Source: Brachypodium distachyon
Taxonomy: Eukaryota; Streptophyta; Magnoliopsida; Poales; Poaceae
NCBI RefSeq assembly: GCF_000005505.3
Contig: NC_016134.3
Location: 10,584,624-10,648,623, forward strand
Reading direction: 5' to 3'
Length of the DNA: 64,000 nt
Positions 1-10,837 of this stretch are shown here, piece after piece; within the stretch, counting starts at the first letter, position 1, and each line of letters begins with the position of its first letter. The position numbers and the translations under genes were made by a program. Below the pieces are notes generated by a model. That model worked only from the letters and a program-made list of their open reading frames with translations, had not been told where the DNA came from and did not search any database.

Positions 1-204
1 ACGGTGGATATCATGTAATGTTTAAATGGAAAATGTAGTTTCTTTCTATATGGTATTTACAATGTTATGGCAAATAATAAAAACCAAAAGGCTGATATGG
101 CCGACGGTGGCCAGGGGAGTAGCAAGGGAAGGGCAGCGACCTTTCGATAGCCATAGCCAGTATGATTTGGTCTGTACTCGACCTATATTCAATCAACAAT
201 TAGG
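1..204. other. Unclassified left margin
   Basis: No recognisable gene or element. Homology to the duplicated segment at 26440 begins only near 205, so this stretch lies outside the segmental duplication. The short open frames here show no family motif. Confidence 0.4.
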
Positions 205-1623
205 CATACCCAAGGGGGTTATTGAGAGTATCTCTAGGGTAGCTAGGAATGTTTTGAGAGAGACTGTGGTGATGAGTGATTCGGCCATGGAGACGGCGGC
301 AGACGGCTTCGACCTCAGGGTTGGTTTGAGCCGATATACCTATCCCACGATAGCCGTTCTTACCTCGGACTGAGCTATTCTTCGATAAGAGCTCCACCTC
401 GGCCTCTCCCGCTCCTCCAACCAGACGACGAAGGGCGGCAGCAGCACGGCAGTGAGCGGCCTCGGCTCCGATCTCGCGCTCTTCACCGCCCCGTCGGAGA
501 TCGTCGACGAACCCGATCACGCCGTCAAGCTCGAGAGCGTCATGATGCCCCCCACCATGGCGGACCTTGGAGTCCCGTCGGATCAAGATGCCGAGATGGA
601 GAGCAAGGACTTGGTCATCGAGCAGCCGATTATCGGCAACGCCAACGCCAACGCCAACAACGACTACCCCGTCCTCCCAATCCCGGCCCCTCGCGGACCC
701 CGTTCGCCGGGTAGGAGAATCTACCAGGTCCAGCCCAACCCAAACCCGGCCGATGGCAGCTTAGGCGTGGAACCGTAGAAATGTCTTCATGCAGTTTGTA
801 TTCGATCATGGCACGTACTGTAACTAAATTATTGCTCACCTGATGGTTTTTTCCATTGATACTATCCCACAGCCACGGGCTCCCAGCCTCGACCATGGCA
901 TTGATCACCAAATAAGTTGATACAGAGTGGGTTTAGTGACTTTGACGGGATGTGCTGAAGCCACAAATTAGTGGACTTCATTGGTATTAGTTGAATTTTA
1001 GTTAAGAAGAGTACGTCACCCCTAGCTGTTCACATTCGTATCAGTAAAATTTTAGTTGCTAGTATGTCCACCTTTTATTAGTGCCGCCCGCAAACTTTAA
1101 ACTATGTCTAATACATTTGCATGGTTCCCTAGAAAAAAATGTTTGGAACATTCGTAAGTCTTTCATCACAAAATGATCACTAGCTACTCCAATTTTGTTG
1201 TATGAATGTAAAAGACACTAACTAATGACATATATATTACACAATCAGCAGAATAATTATAAAATATTTGTGTTTTCTTAGGTGACAACCTGTCTTCTCT
1301 TTGCATCATTTTATATCATTTGGTTGCTTCTTCTTCTTTTGTCACATCTTGCGTGGTTTCAAATTATTATCTATCTGTACCTATCTAAAAAATACTCAAG
1401 GTTCATCAATAGGTCAACAAGAGGACCCGCAAGGACACAAAGAAGGCAAACCAGCTCCAGCGCCAACACCAACGCCACCAACAACGACAAGGAGCAAAAA
1501 ATCCAGCTCTCCGAGGACCGCCTCACAGCCGGCCGGCGGCACCAGGGGCTACAGCATGGTACTTCGAGGTCAAGTTCCTGCACCTCGGCTCCACCGGCAG
1601 AACCCACCTCAGCAGGGCCACCG
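205..1623 (+). pseudogene. ASH2/TRAUCO-like gene fragment, copy 1 (5' part)
   Basis: This stretch matches 26440-27828 almost throughout. It encodes a first exon-like piece (452-778) with an Asn/Ala-Asn repeat and a PGRRIYQVQPNP motif. An AT-rich intron-like stretch follows, then a piece near 1400-1620. In broken frames that piece reads LSEDRLTAG and WYFEVKFLHLGSTGRTHLS, which resembles the start of the SPRY domain of plant ASH2-like (TRAUCO) COMPASS subunits, proteins of histone H3K4 methylation in the nucleus. The frame shifts between the two motifs and no full domain remains. The fragment is cut at 1623 by the Tat retrotransposon and resumes at 13943. That the first exon-like piece belongs to the same gene is inferred from adjacency. 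The SPRY call is from recall. Confidence 0.5.
830..1310 (+). repeat. Dispersed intron-like repeat, copy i
   Basis: AT-rich block with the marker strings CACAAATTAGTGGACTT, TTGCATGGTTCCCTAGAAAAA, ATGTTTGGAACAT and TTTTGTTGTATGAATGTAAAA. Related copies lie at 27030-27510, 24735-25025, 25680-25935, 42936-43200 and, inverted, 38940-39329. It sits between the two exon-like pieces of the ASH2-like fragment and may have begun as an intron. Confidence 0.65.
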
Positions 1624-2494
1624 TGTCGCACCAGGGGCACCCGAGGTACCGCCGCTGCATTACGCGTGGGCCACCTCGCTGGCTCGCCGGAAGGATCGCA
1701 CCCGGTCACCGCGGCGCGAGCTGCCCGGCAAGGCACCAGCCCAGCAGGGCTAGCCGGGCTGCGGGGGTGGGCAGCGAGAGAAATCCCTCCTGGACGTTCC
1801 CGGGGAGGTCACTTGCAGGGAAAGGCGTTCCCGGGCGCAAGCACCCGTTATAGGAGCAGGACCAAGCAGGCAGGACAACGACGCCACGTGGCCGCTCGGC
1901 GGGCTCCCCGTACGCGAGGCTCGTCAGGGCGAGGAGTGAAGCACGAGCAAACATTAAATGCTCCGACAAAAAGGGGATTCCCTGTCCAGTCAGCCTACAG
2001 TGACTGGCCTGGTGTGAACTCTGAGCACGCAGCGTCCTAACTGCAGGGCTACCCATCATGCATGCAAGCCAGCACACCGAGGGCAAGCTGCGCTAGTTCT
2101 TTGCTCGCCACTTGTCACCCATGCACCGAGGCACCTGTGGTATCTCCTTGAGTACAAAAGGAGGACCCCCGCCAACAGTTGGTGGGTGGGTTGGTTCATC
2201 CGGATCCATACGAGCTCTAGCCAAGAATAGCAAGTAGTACTTAGCTAAAAAGAGAGAGCACCTGGGGATTCCCCCGACAACTTGTAAACCCATGGTCACT
2301 GGTTAATAGCAAACACAGAAGCAGGACGTAGGGTTTTACACCTTAGGGTGGCCCGAACCTGGGTAAACGATCTCGTACTCATTGTGCTCTAGCTCTTGAC
2401 ATTGGCCTTGCCGGCGATCGCCGGGGCAATCCCCATCGCCCACTGCCGAACCTAGAAGGGGGTGCTCGCGCATCCTCGGTGTCAAAGCCCCGTG
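1624..2494 (+). repeat. 5' LTR of Tat element
   Basis: Aligns along its length with 13052-13942. The right end is uncertain: the expected terminal CA is not clear, since the 3' LTR ends GTGCTACGACA while this copy reads GTGCCAGGTAC. The TATA-like box is mutated to TACAAAAG at 2153-2160, against TATAAAAG in the other LTR. Confidence 0.75.
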
Positions 2495-2658
2495 CCAGGT
2501 ACTGGGTGCAACCGTCGTGCCAAGTAGGGGGGCGCGTGAGGGGAGCTCACCGGTGACCGCCGGCGCCGTCGCCTGCAGTAGCATCGGCCTCGTCTTCTCC
2601 GATGACAGAGCCAGTCGCCATGGCCCCCAAGCGGGCTAGTGACTCTCGGACGCGTGAT
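2495..2658 (+). other. Tat leader and gag start remnant
   Basis: Short leader after the 5' LTR. In-frame ATGs at 2602 and 2620 open a reading frame (MAPKRASDSRTRD) that lasts only to 2658, where the solo LTR begins. On the far side of that LTR (after its target repeat at 5963) the sequence is already in the protease/RT linker. Most of gag and protease were therefore lost before the LTR arrived. Confidence 0.55.
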
Positions 2659-5600
2659 TGAAGCGATCCCCCTTCACAAGGGTCGATCTCTGTGCTTACT
2701 TGTGCTAGTCCCTGGATCGACTCACTAGCACACACAGTTCAAGATGTAATACCAAGATACAAAGGTCAAATGTACTTTATTACATCGTATCATCCAGAAC
2801 TTAAATTGTACTTACAAACTTGCATGACCTCTTGGGCCAGCATAAACAAATAATGTTCAAAACCATGACAACAATGTATCATGAAGCTGCAGCGGAAAAG
2901 TAGAGTATAAGGGCCTCATCTACCCCCAGAGGAGAGAGCATGTTGGAATGTAAGCACATGACCCATGACAAAACGACGATCCTCACTCATCGTCGGACCC
3001 ACCTGCATTATTAATTGCAGCCACTACGTGGTCAATACATTTGAATGTATTGGCAAGCTCACTAGAGTTATAAAGGACCTACCAAGTACATGCATAGTTT
3101 GGCTAAGTGGGGTTTGGCTATTTTGCATAAAAGCATCATTGTTCAAATCCTATCATTTTTAGACAAATAGTTTTGAATTCTATTGGACACGGGGTAGAAA
3201 CACCCATGCTCCTATTAACCTAGGCACATTGAGTAGAAACATCAATGCTCCTACCCAGTTCAAACCATTCATTTTATTAGGAAATTGGAATGAGTGAGAC
3301 TTTCCTTACAGCTCCGATGTCTAGTTGCTCATAATTGTCCGTAAACGGGGACATGGCTAAGTACTTAGTTTGACACTCTCGAGAGGTGGTACACTTTACC
3401 CACAAGAAATCGACGTGTTAATCCCTTGCTGTCCTCCAGGTGGAGTAGCAACGGCATCGATTACAGGAATTTTCAGAACATATTCTCCCAAACCACCTGA
3501 GGGACGCGCCCCCACCTACACTGCTACATACCGATGTCACCTCGGATCCGGGTTCATATTTCTTACATCCATCCTGGCAGAGCCCATAATACCATGTGGT
3601 TGTACTGGAAGCTACTAAACAGGAAACTAGTCCAGTCTCTGGTTATCCCGGGTGGCATCCCACATTGTGACGCAGGCGCTCCCCGAATCGCACGGGGAGG
3701 CGACCATGGACGCTCCCGAATCACACGGAGAGACGACTCAGCGGGCCCCATAGAAATGGACCTAACGTCACGACATCCGAAAACTCAAAGCAGCCCACCC
3801 AGGACGATTCATTGAATTACTTGTTTTGCCATACACTAGGAAGATCATATTGTAATTCAATAGTATCATATTTGTAATAATACCACCCTCGTATATTATC
3901 ATAGCATAGCCTCTTACTACTACGATGGCAATTGGTGGTGAAGTCATGGCAAAGGTATCCTATACTACTAGTACAGATCATAGCAAGCATAGATACAATA
4001 ATAATCCTGACAACGCAACTAATAAAAATCTAGTGCATAATAAAAAAATGGGTATATGATCAAAGTGAACTTGCCTTGATAGTAGATGGAGTTCAAACAC
4101 TCGTCACAATCGCAAGGTTCGCTCTCCGAGACTACTATACAATCACCAAACATATACACACACATAAACACATAATACATACATGACAAAAGAATATGTA
4201 TGCCATGATGCGATGCAAAACATATGACATGGGTGGGTTGGTTTTATTTGAGTGATCTACTGGTCCAAGGCATTGATAATTAGGCACATGCAATTAGGGT
4301 TTTTAAATGAATTGTAAAGCCTAGGGTTTAAACCCTAAAATGAGGTTTTATTAGCATCAGCCAAATAGATTAATTCAAAACATTTATTTCTCTGTCCCAT
4401 TGGACAGAGGACATTAAAACAAAATTTTGGGCACTGGTTTCATTCAAAAAAAACTTCTAAATAATTAGTTATGATTTAAATGGTATGAACCCTAATCTGT
4501 AATTTGAATGTGATTCAAATATTAAAATTTAAATTTGGACAGTGCCAAAAGATTCTACACTTTCTAAGGATTCCAAAAAGGTGTGGATCATTAAATTTGG
4601 CCAAACAGATTTAAAGTTATGATCATTTGAAGGTACAGGGGCCTATCTGCAAAAGTGCCTTTTATTAATTCCGGGGGATTAAAATTACATTTTTATTTTA
4701 TAAAACCGGGTGCCACGTGTCGCAATCTCATTGGTGCATAACGGTTCGGTTAAAAGAAAAAAAATCGGGATCTAATCTGGACCGTTGATCACGATCGGAC
4801 GGACGGGGACTCTCGGGCTCACCTAGGGTTCCGGCGAGGAAACTCCGGCGGCGGCGCGGCGCGGGCGGGGACGGCGGCGGGGTCTCCGGTGGGGCTGGCG
4901 TGACGGGGAGGCGCGGGGACAGAGCGGCGCGGCACGGCGAGCGCGGGGACGCGGTCGGCGCGGGCTCGGGCGGCGCGGGTCGGCGCCTAGGACGGGACGA
5001 GCGGGTGGCGTGGTCGGCGGACGGCGGCGCGGGCACGGGCGCGGCGGCGCGGGGACGCTCCGGCGATGTGGGCGCGACGGTGAAGGCACGGGGAGGCGCG
5101 GCGCGTCACGGCGGAGACGGGGCGCGGTCGGGGACGGTCGGGGACGGCGCCGCGGACGAAGATGGGCGCGGGCACGGCTCCGGCGATAAATCGGGGCAGC
5201 CCGGCGGCGCGATCGGATGAGGAAACAAGGGGGAAAGAGAGAGGAGGTCGCGGGGGTTATAAAGGAGTGCTCGGGCATGAAAATGGAAGGCCGGAGGAGC
5301 GGATTGCGGCGGCGGGCGCGCGGGGACGGCGGCCGGAAATCGCGCGCGTGACCGGCGGCGCTTTCCTTCGGGGAAGACGCAGCTGACAGGTGGATCCCAC
5401 CTGTCAGCGACTGCGGGCGCGCGCGCGCGGACCGGGCGGTCGGGGCCGGTCGGGCGCGGTCGGACTGGGCCGGTTCGGCCCATTTTGGCCGGGCCGGTCC
5501 GGTTTACCCCCTTTTTTTTTTTCTTTTAGGCCTTTTCTTTTTCTGTTTTTCTCATTTCTTTGATATCTTTTGTGTTTGAACTCCAAATTGGTCCAAATAA

Positions 5601-5962
5601 ATTCCAGAAAATTTGTAAAATCATGTTCTACCATGATACAACTTTTGGAAGTAGTTTCTCTTCAAAATAAAATATATAAAAATACATTTGCCCTATACAT
5701 GACTTTAGGGCTATATATCTGTTTGAATAAAATACTTTTTCAACTCCAATTAGTTAACCAAAAATTATGGGATAGCTTATATATGCATTAAACCCTTTTT
5801 ATACCTCAACCCTATTGGTTTGAAAATCCAAAGGTTACAGGGATGTAAACAAAATCTCTTAAAGTCTTTTGTGATTCAAAATTTGAATTCAAACATGCAA
5901 TTGTGGCATGATGCTCATGGATGCAATGCACATGTAAAGGTTTGAAATTTTGGGATGTTACA
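2659..5962 (-). mobile_element. Solo LTR of Tekay-type gypsy (family B)
   Basis: A 3.3 kb LTR, in reverse, starting TGTAACATCCC (minus strand, from 5962) and ending GGATCGCTTCA at 2659. It is flanked by perfect target repeats GTGAT (2654-2658 and 5963-5967). It matches the LTR at 17913-21245 and the LTR end at 60858-61146. No internal sequence lies beside it, so it is a solo LTR, as left by recombination between the two LTRs of one element. The core, about 4740-5480, is very GC-rich. The open frames there, rich in Pro, Arg and Ala, are composition artefacts. Confidence 0.92.
5257..5264 (-). promoter_or_regulatory. Candidate TATA box of family B LTR
   Basis: CTTTATAA on the minus strand, about 700 bp into the LTR at the edge of the GC-rich core. 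The B1 LTR has a similar TTATAAAG at 20577-20586. Conservation of place and motif is the only evidence. Confidence 0.3.
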
Positions 5963-5967
5963 GTGAT

Positions 5968-7390
5968 AAAGATGCCGTCCACGTATGGAGTCCTCTCCAT
6001 CAGGTACGATCTCAAGGACGCAGCCTGGTGTGTCGGCGAGGTCGTCAAGGCCGCCGCCACAGCCGACTCCGGTGATGAAGACGTTGCCGGGAGTGAAGGC
6101 TCGCTGCCGGGCGACGGCCCCGCAGCAACAAAGGCCCGCGCTAAATACAAGAGCTTGTCGGGGGAGCCACAGGCTCGAGCTCACGGCCCGGCAAGGGCCA
6201 GAAGCTCAAGGGGGAGGCCGCCAAGGTGAGGAAGCTGCCCCTCCAGGCCGGCAATGAGGAGCGCACCGTCACCGTCGGTGCGAACCTCAATGCCAAATAG
6301 AAAAGCACCCTCATCACTTTCCTCTGGGAGAATGCCGACGTGTTCGCTTGGGAACTGTCGGACCTTCCCGCAGTCCCTAGGGAGGTGCTTGAGCATCGAC
6401 TCGCGGTGCGTCCAGACGGTCGCCCCGTCAAGTAAAAGATCCGCCGGCAGGCACAGGAGCGCAAAGATTTCAACAAGCAAGAAGTGGACAAGCTTAAAGC
6501 TGCGGGGGCTATCAGGGAAGTACTGTACCCCACTTGGTTAGCTAACCCTGTAGTAGTACCCAAGGGGGAGAACAAGCTTCGCATGTGTGTAGATTTTACT
6601 GATCTTAACCGTGCGTGTCCTAAAGATCCTTTCCTTGTACCTCGCATTGATCAAATAGTAGATTCCACTGCCGGTTGTGAATTGCTGTGTTTTTTGGATG
6701 CTTTTTCCGGCTACCATCAAATTAAGATGGCAGTCGAAGACGAAGAAAAAACAGCGTTCATCACCTCGGTTGGCTGCTACTGCTACACGTGCATGCCTTT
6801 CGGGTTGAGGAACCGGGCTCAACAGTCCAGCGTGCTTTACGCGAGTGTTTGGGATCCCAGCTAGGCCGAAAAGTTGAGGCCTACATGGATGATATCATCA
6901 TCAAATCGAAGCGCGGGGACTCGCTGGTTGATGACCTGCAGGAAACGTTCGATAACCTCCGCAGAATCAAGCTCAAGTTGAATCCTGAAAAATGCACCTT
7001 TGGTGTAGACTCGCGGCAGCTTCAAGGCTTCTTGGTTTCACACAGGGGGATTCAAGCCAACCCAAAGAAGATAGAGGCAATCGAGAAAATGGAGGCTCCC
7101 CGCAGGGTGAAGGACGTGCAGCGCCTCAATGGCTGCGTAGCCGTGCTGGGGCGTTTCGTCTCAAGGCTGCGCGAACGCGCCCTCCCTTTCTTTAAGGTGA
7201 TGAAGAAGAAGGGCCCAGTAGACTGGACCCCCGAGGCTGACGTGGTGTTCCAGGATCTCAAGCAGTACCTGAAGTCGCCGCCGATCCTCCTCGCCCCCAA
7301 GCCGGGCGAATTGCTGCTACTCTACCTCGCGGCGACTGACCAAGTAGTCAGCTCGGTGCTAGTTGCCGAGAGAAAAGAAGACCTCTCGGG
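5968..7390 (+). pseudogene. Tat pol: protease-RT linker and reverse transcriptase
   Basis: Remnant of the Tat polyprotein that copies element RNA into DNA. The linker motif MPSTYGVLSIRYDLKDA is near 5970. Reverse transcriptase motifs follow in order: VDFTDLNRACPKDPF (about 6590), FLDAFSGYHQIKM (about 6695), MPFGLRN (about 6795) and the catalytic YMDDII (about 6881). The thumb and the start of the first RNase H follow to about 7390. TAG or TAA codons stand at about 6298 and 6433, and a frameshift after GLRN separates the fingers/palm part from the YMDD part. Upstream gag and protease are absent. The coding sequence is GC-rich in third positions, like the rest of this element. Confidence 0.85.
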
Positions 7391-8562
7391 GGCTGGGCTT
7401 GCGGAGCAAGGGGCTGAGCTGGCCCCGGCAGCTGCCCAGGACCCAGGAACCGCCATCGAGCCGGCGGTGTCAGCAAGCTGCGCCACTACTTCCATCACGC
7501 AAGCTGCGCCACTACTTCCAGGCACACCGCATCACTGTAGTGTCAGGATTTTGCCTTGAGCGAGCCCTCACCAACCGTGAAGCCACTGGAAGGGTGGCTG
7601 AGTGAAGGATGGAGTTGTCGGAGTTCGATCTGCACTTCACCAACACCAAGAGCATAAGGAGTGCGGCTCTGGCTGATTTCGTGGCAGAGTGGACTTTGAC
7701 GGGTGTAGAAGAGGAAGAGCCGGGGACCAGCCTGCCCGGCAAGCTGGACGAAGGCCACTGGATCCTGTACTTCGACGATGCATTCAGCCTGTAGGGGGCT
7801 GGCGCCGGAGTCATCATCGAGTCGCCCACGGGGGACCAGCTGAAGTTCGCCATCCAACTCGACTTCCCCAACTCCACCAACAACACGGCTGAGTATGAAG
7901 GGTTGCTCGCTGGGTTGCGGGCGGCGATCGCCCTGAATATCAAGCGCCTGATTGTTCGTGGGGACTCCCAACTCGTGATCAACCAGGTTAACAAGGACTA
8001 CGACTGCCCGCAAATGGCAGCGTACGTGGATGAAGTCCGCAAGCTGGAACGCAAGTTCAAGGGCTTGCAATTTGAGCACGTCAAGCGCAAGGATAACTTT
8101 GCGGCTGACGAGCTTTCCAAGTTGGCAGCGGAGCGCCGGAAGGCTCCGGCGGGGGTGTTCTGGCACAGGCAAACTGTGCCTTTGGTCGCCCCCAAGCCGG
8201 CTATTGGGCAGGCCCCCCCGGCAACCGAAGGAATCCCCGCAGCAGCGGAGGTCCATGCCATTGATGTAGCGGCATGCATGAGCAGGGAAACCCTGCCTTG
8301 GGCGGTGGATATCACCCGCTACCTGAAGGGAGAAGCCCTCCCGGAAGATGACGTTGCCGCGGAGCGTGTAGCCCGGCAAGCTAGGATGTATGCTCTGGTA
8401 GACGGGAACCTCTACCGGAGGTGTGCGAACGGAGTGAAACTCCTTTGCGTGCCCCAGGACGAAGGGCGCGCGTTGCTGGAGGAGATACACCGAGGAACAT
8501 GTTCCCACCATGTGGCCTCCCGGGCTCTGGCCGGCAAGGCTTTCCGGCACGGCTTCTCCTAG
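7391..8562 (+). pseudogene. Tat pol: RNase H and archaeal-like second RNase H
   Basis: After a disturbed stretch (about 7390-7610, with a short direct repeat of CAAGCTGCGCCACTACTTCCA) the frame reads ADFVAEWT, then WILYFDDAFS, GAGAGVIIESPTGDQLKFA, NNTAEYEGLLAGLRAA and RGDSQLVINQV. This is the archaeal-like RNase H added to pol in the Tat clade: acidic residues sit in YFDD, AEYEGL and RGDSQL. It is followed by the linker to the integrase zinc finger. An in-frame TAG at 7792-7794 and another at 8560-8562, within the zinc-finger region, break the protein. Confidence 0.8.
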
Positions 8563-8568
8563 CCAACA

Positions 8569-9534
8569 GTGCTAGCCGATGCCGAGCAACTAGTCAGGAC
8601 GTGCGAGGCATGCCAATTCCATGCGAAGAAGAGTAACCAGCCGGCGCGGGCCCTACAAGTCATTCCATCCTCCTGGCCGTTCGCGGTCTGGGGGCTGGAC
8701 ATCGTCGGCAAGTTGCCGAGAGCGGTTGGTGCCTACGAGTATTTGCTTGTGGCCATCCACAAGTTCTCTAAGTGGGTGGAAGTGGAACCAGTGCGGAAGG
8801 TGACCGCTCAGGCGGCCATCAAATTCTTCAAGGGCATCGTGTGCCGGTTCGGCGTGCCCAATGGCATCATCACCGACAATGGCATGCAATTCACGAGCTT
8901 CGTGGTCCAAGCCTATTGCGAGGGCATGGGCACCAACATCCACTTCGCCTCTGTCGCTCACCTGAGGAGCAACGGACAGGCGGAGCGAGCCAACGCAGAG
9001 GTGCCCGCAGGGCTCAAGACGAGAACCTTTGACAAGCTCAAAGGCCACGGGAAGCATTGGGTTGAAGAACTCCAGCCCGTGCTGTGGTCAATCAGGACCA
9101 CACCTAGCCGGGCAACGGGCGAAACTCCTTTCGCCCTTGTCTACGGGGCAGAAGCGGTGCTGCCCCTCGAGCTCAAGCATGGATCCCCTCGGATACGCGC
9201 GTACGGCAACCATAGCCAACACGAGCAGAGGGTTGACGATCTGAACTTTATTGAAGAACTTCGATGCCGGGCTGCTGTGCGGGCTGCACGCTACCAGCAG
9301 GGACTCCGCCGTTACTATGACAGGCGGGTCCGTCCCCGGGAGCTCGAGATCGGTGACCTTGTCCTGCGCCGGATACAAGGAACAAAGGCCGGGAACAAGC
9401 TGGCTCCGAAATGGGAGGGCCCCTTCCGGGTAGTGCAGGTAACTAGGGTGGGGCCTGACCGGCTGGAAACCGAAGAAGGCTTGCCGGTGCAAAATAGTTG
9501 GAACCTTGAGCACTTGCGTAAGTTCTACCCATGA
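8569..9534 (+). CDS. Tat integrase domain (remnant, open frame)
   Basis: Open frame of 321 residues covering the end of the HHCC zinc finger (CEAC, residues 12-15), the integrase core and the C-terminal DNA-binding region. The catalytic triad is visible as D44 (GLDIVG), D103 (ITDNG) and E139 (GQAER), with DD35E spacing. The C-terminal part carries YYDRRVRPRELEIGDLVLR and KWEGPFRV. Integrase inserts the cDNA into the host genome. The ATG chosen is only the first in an open stretch. The true start lies in the longer polyprotein, cut off by the stop at 8560. The domain itself is intact but cannot be made from the broken frame upstream. Confidence 0.8.
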   Translation: MLADAEQLVRTCEACQFHAKKSNQPARALQVIPSSWPFAVWGLDIVGKLPRAVGAYEYLLVAIHKFSKWVEVEPVRKVTAQAAIKFFKGIVCRFGVPNGIITDNGMQFTSFVVQAYCEGMGTNIHFASVAHLRSNGQAERANAEVPAGLKTRTFDKLKGHGKHWVEELQPVLWSIRTTPSRATGETPFALVYGAEAVLPLELKHGSPRIRAYGNHSQHEQRVDDLNFIEELRCRAAVRAARYQQGLRRYYDRRVRPRELEIGDLVLRRIQGTKAGNKLAPKWEGPFRVVQVTRVGPDRLETEEGLPVQNSWNLEHLRKFYP

Positions 9535-10837
9535 AGCGGCGAAGCCCGACCCACGGGTGATGCTCCGGCAGCATGCCTCACGAACTAGTGTAGCCGGGCA
9601 ACCCCCGATTATAAACCGCTAGTTTCTATGGATAAAGATAAGTGCTTTCCCTAAGTTTCAAGTTGTCTCGATTATTTGCGTGTTTTTTCTTCTGTCTCCT
9701 TCTTTAGGTGCACAGAAGCCTCGTTCCATCCTTGGTTGTGAGCAGGGGTTGCCGGAGTCTTGAAAACAAAAACCCGTTGCCGGGTCGTTCCGGCATGGGC
9801 CCATGCCGTTGCCGGGCTCCCCGCAACGCGCATCACGCAGAAGCTGCTTCCTAGAATGGGAGAGTGCTCACACCCAAGTTTGGCATCGACCCCTCTGTGC
9901 CCGGGGGCTGGGAGGCAGGAGAGTTACCTGTGCTCTATCTGTGTTGCGTCTTTTTTTGTGCATTTCAAAAAAATTTTGCAGCATCTTGGGCTCGGTAAGA
10001 ATCTGACATGCAGGGCAAGGACGGAATTGCACGCACTGTGATGCTCGTGGAGCGCTCACGGGCCATGTCATTTAGCGGTAGCCAGTGGTGCATGGCGACC
10101 GCTTCGAGGTTCTTACCACACTCCAAGGTTCTTGCTGTAGGAGGGCGACACTGATGGGTGCACTGCCGCCGTGCCCTTGCCGCATCCCTCCAGCGGGTGT
10201 AACTAAGGTGGTTCAGAGGCTAGGGCTGCCGTGGAGACGCTGTGGTGGAGCTGCCATCCGTGCTTGGCATCGACGGCGGCCCCATCATAGCGTTCCTGCC
10301 GCATCCCTCCAACAAGCGTTCCAAGTGCGAGAACAGACAGCTAAGTGCGTAATCCTAGCCACCTAGCTTTTTGACACTTAACATTGGCTCATTGATGTGG
10401 CTCGAGTCCTGCGTGTGGCTGGGGTGTTAGAAGGACGCTTGAGGGGGGAGTGCGCTCCGCATGCGGCTTGCGGGTCCGTCCCATGGGCGCGTGCTTGGGA
10501 GTAGCTATCCCGCAAGCGGAGTGGCTCACCGCCGCTGCTTGACCCTAGGTCGGCACTTTGGGTCCGTCCCGGGTCCCTGGTCCGGTTAAGTGTGTGGCGC
10601 GCGAGTCCCCGGCAACACAAGGCATAACACACGAAGGTCAGAAGATCCACCCCGCGAGTCAATCCTAGGAACAAGAAACAAGTTCCAAGTACAACCAGAA
10701 AATGAAATTCATAGAAGCAGTGAACGATTACATAGACTAATAAAACACCAATTGTTCAACGGCGCCAAGCGTGATACTTGCAGGAATCAAGAACAAGGAC
10801 ACAAAGATAAAACAGGACCGGCAGGGGGCGGCGGCAA
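9535..10837 (+). other. Tat spacer between integrase and antisense gene
   Basis: Noncoding 3' region of the Tat element. No conserved protein seen. A short motif recurs (GCCGCATCCCTCCA near 10180 and 10298). Such long 3' spacers are usual in Tat elements. Confidence 0.5.

Noticed and set aside
1282..2040. 252-residue plus-strand frame as a gene
   Set aside because: It runs across the border between the ASH2-like fragment and the Tat LTR, so it is a chance fusion.
4728..5483. Several long Pro/Arg/Ala-rich frames on both strands
   Set aside because: They lie in the GC-rich core of a solo LTR, overlap in many frames, differ between LTR copies and show no protein motif.
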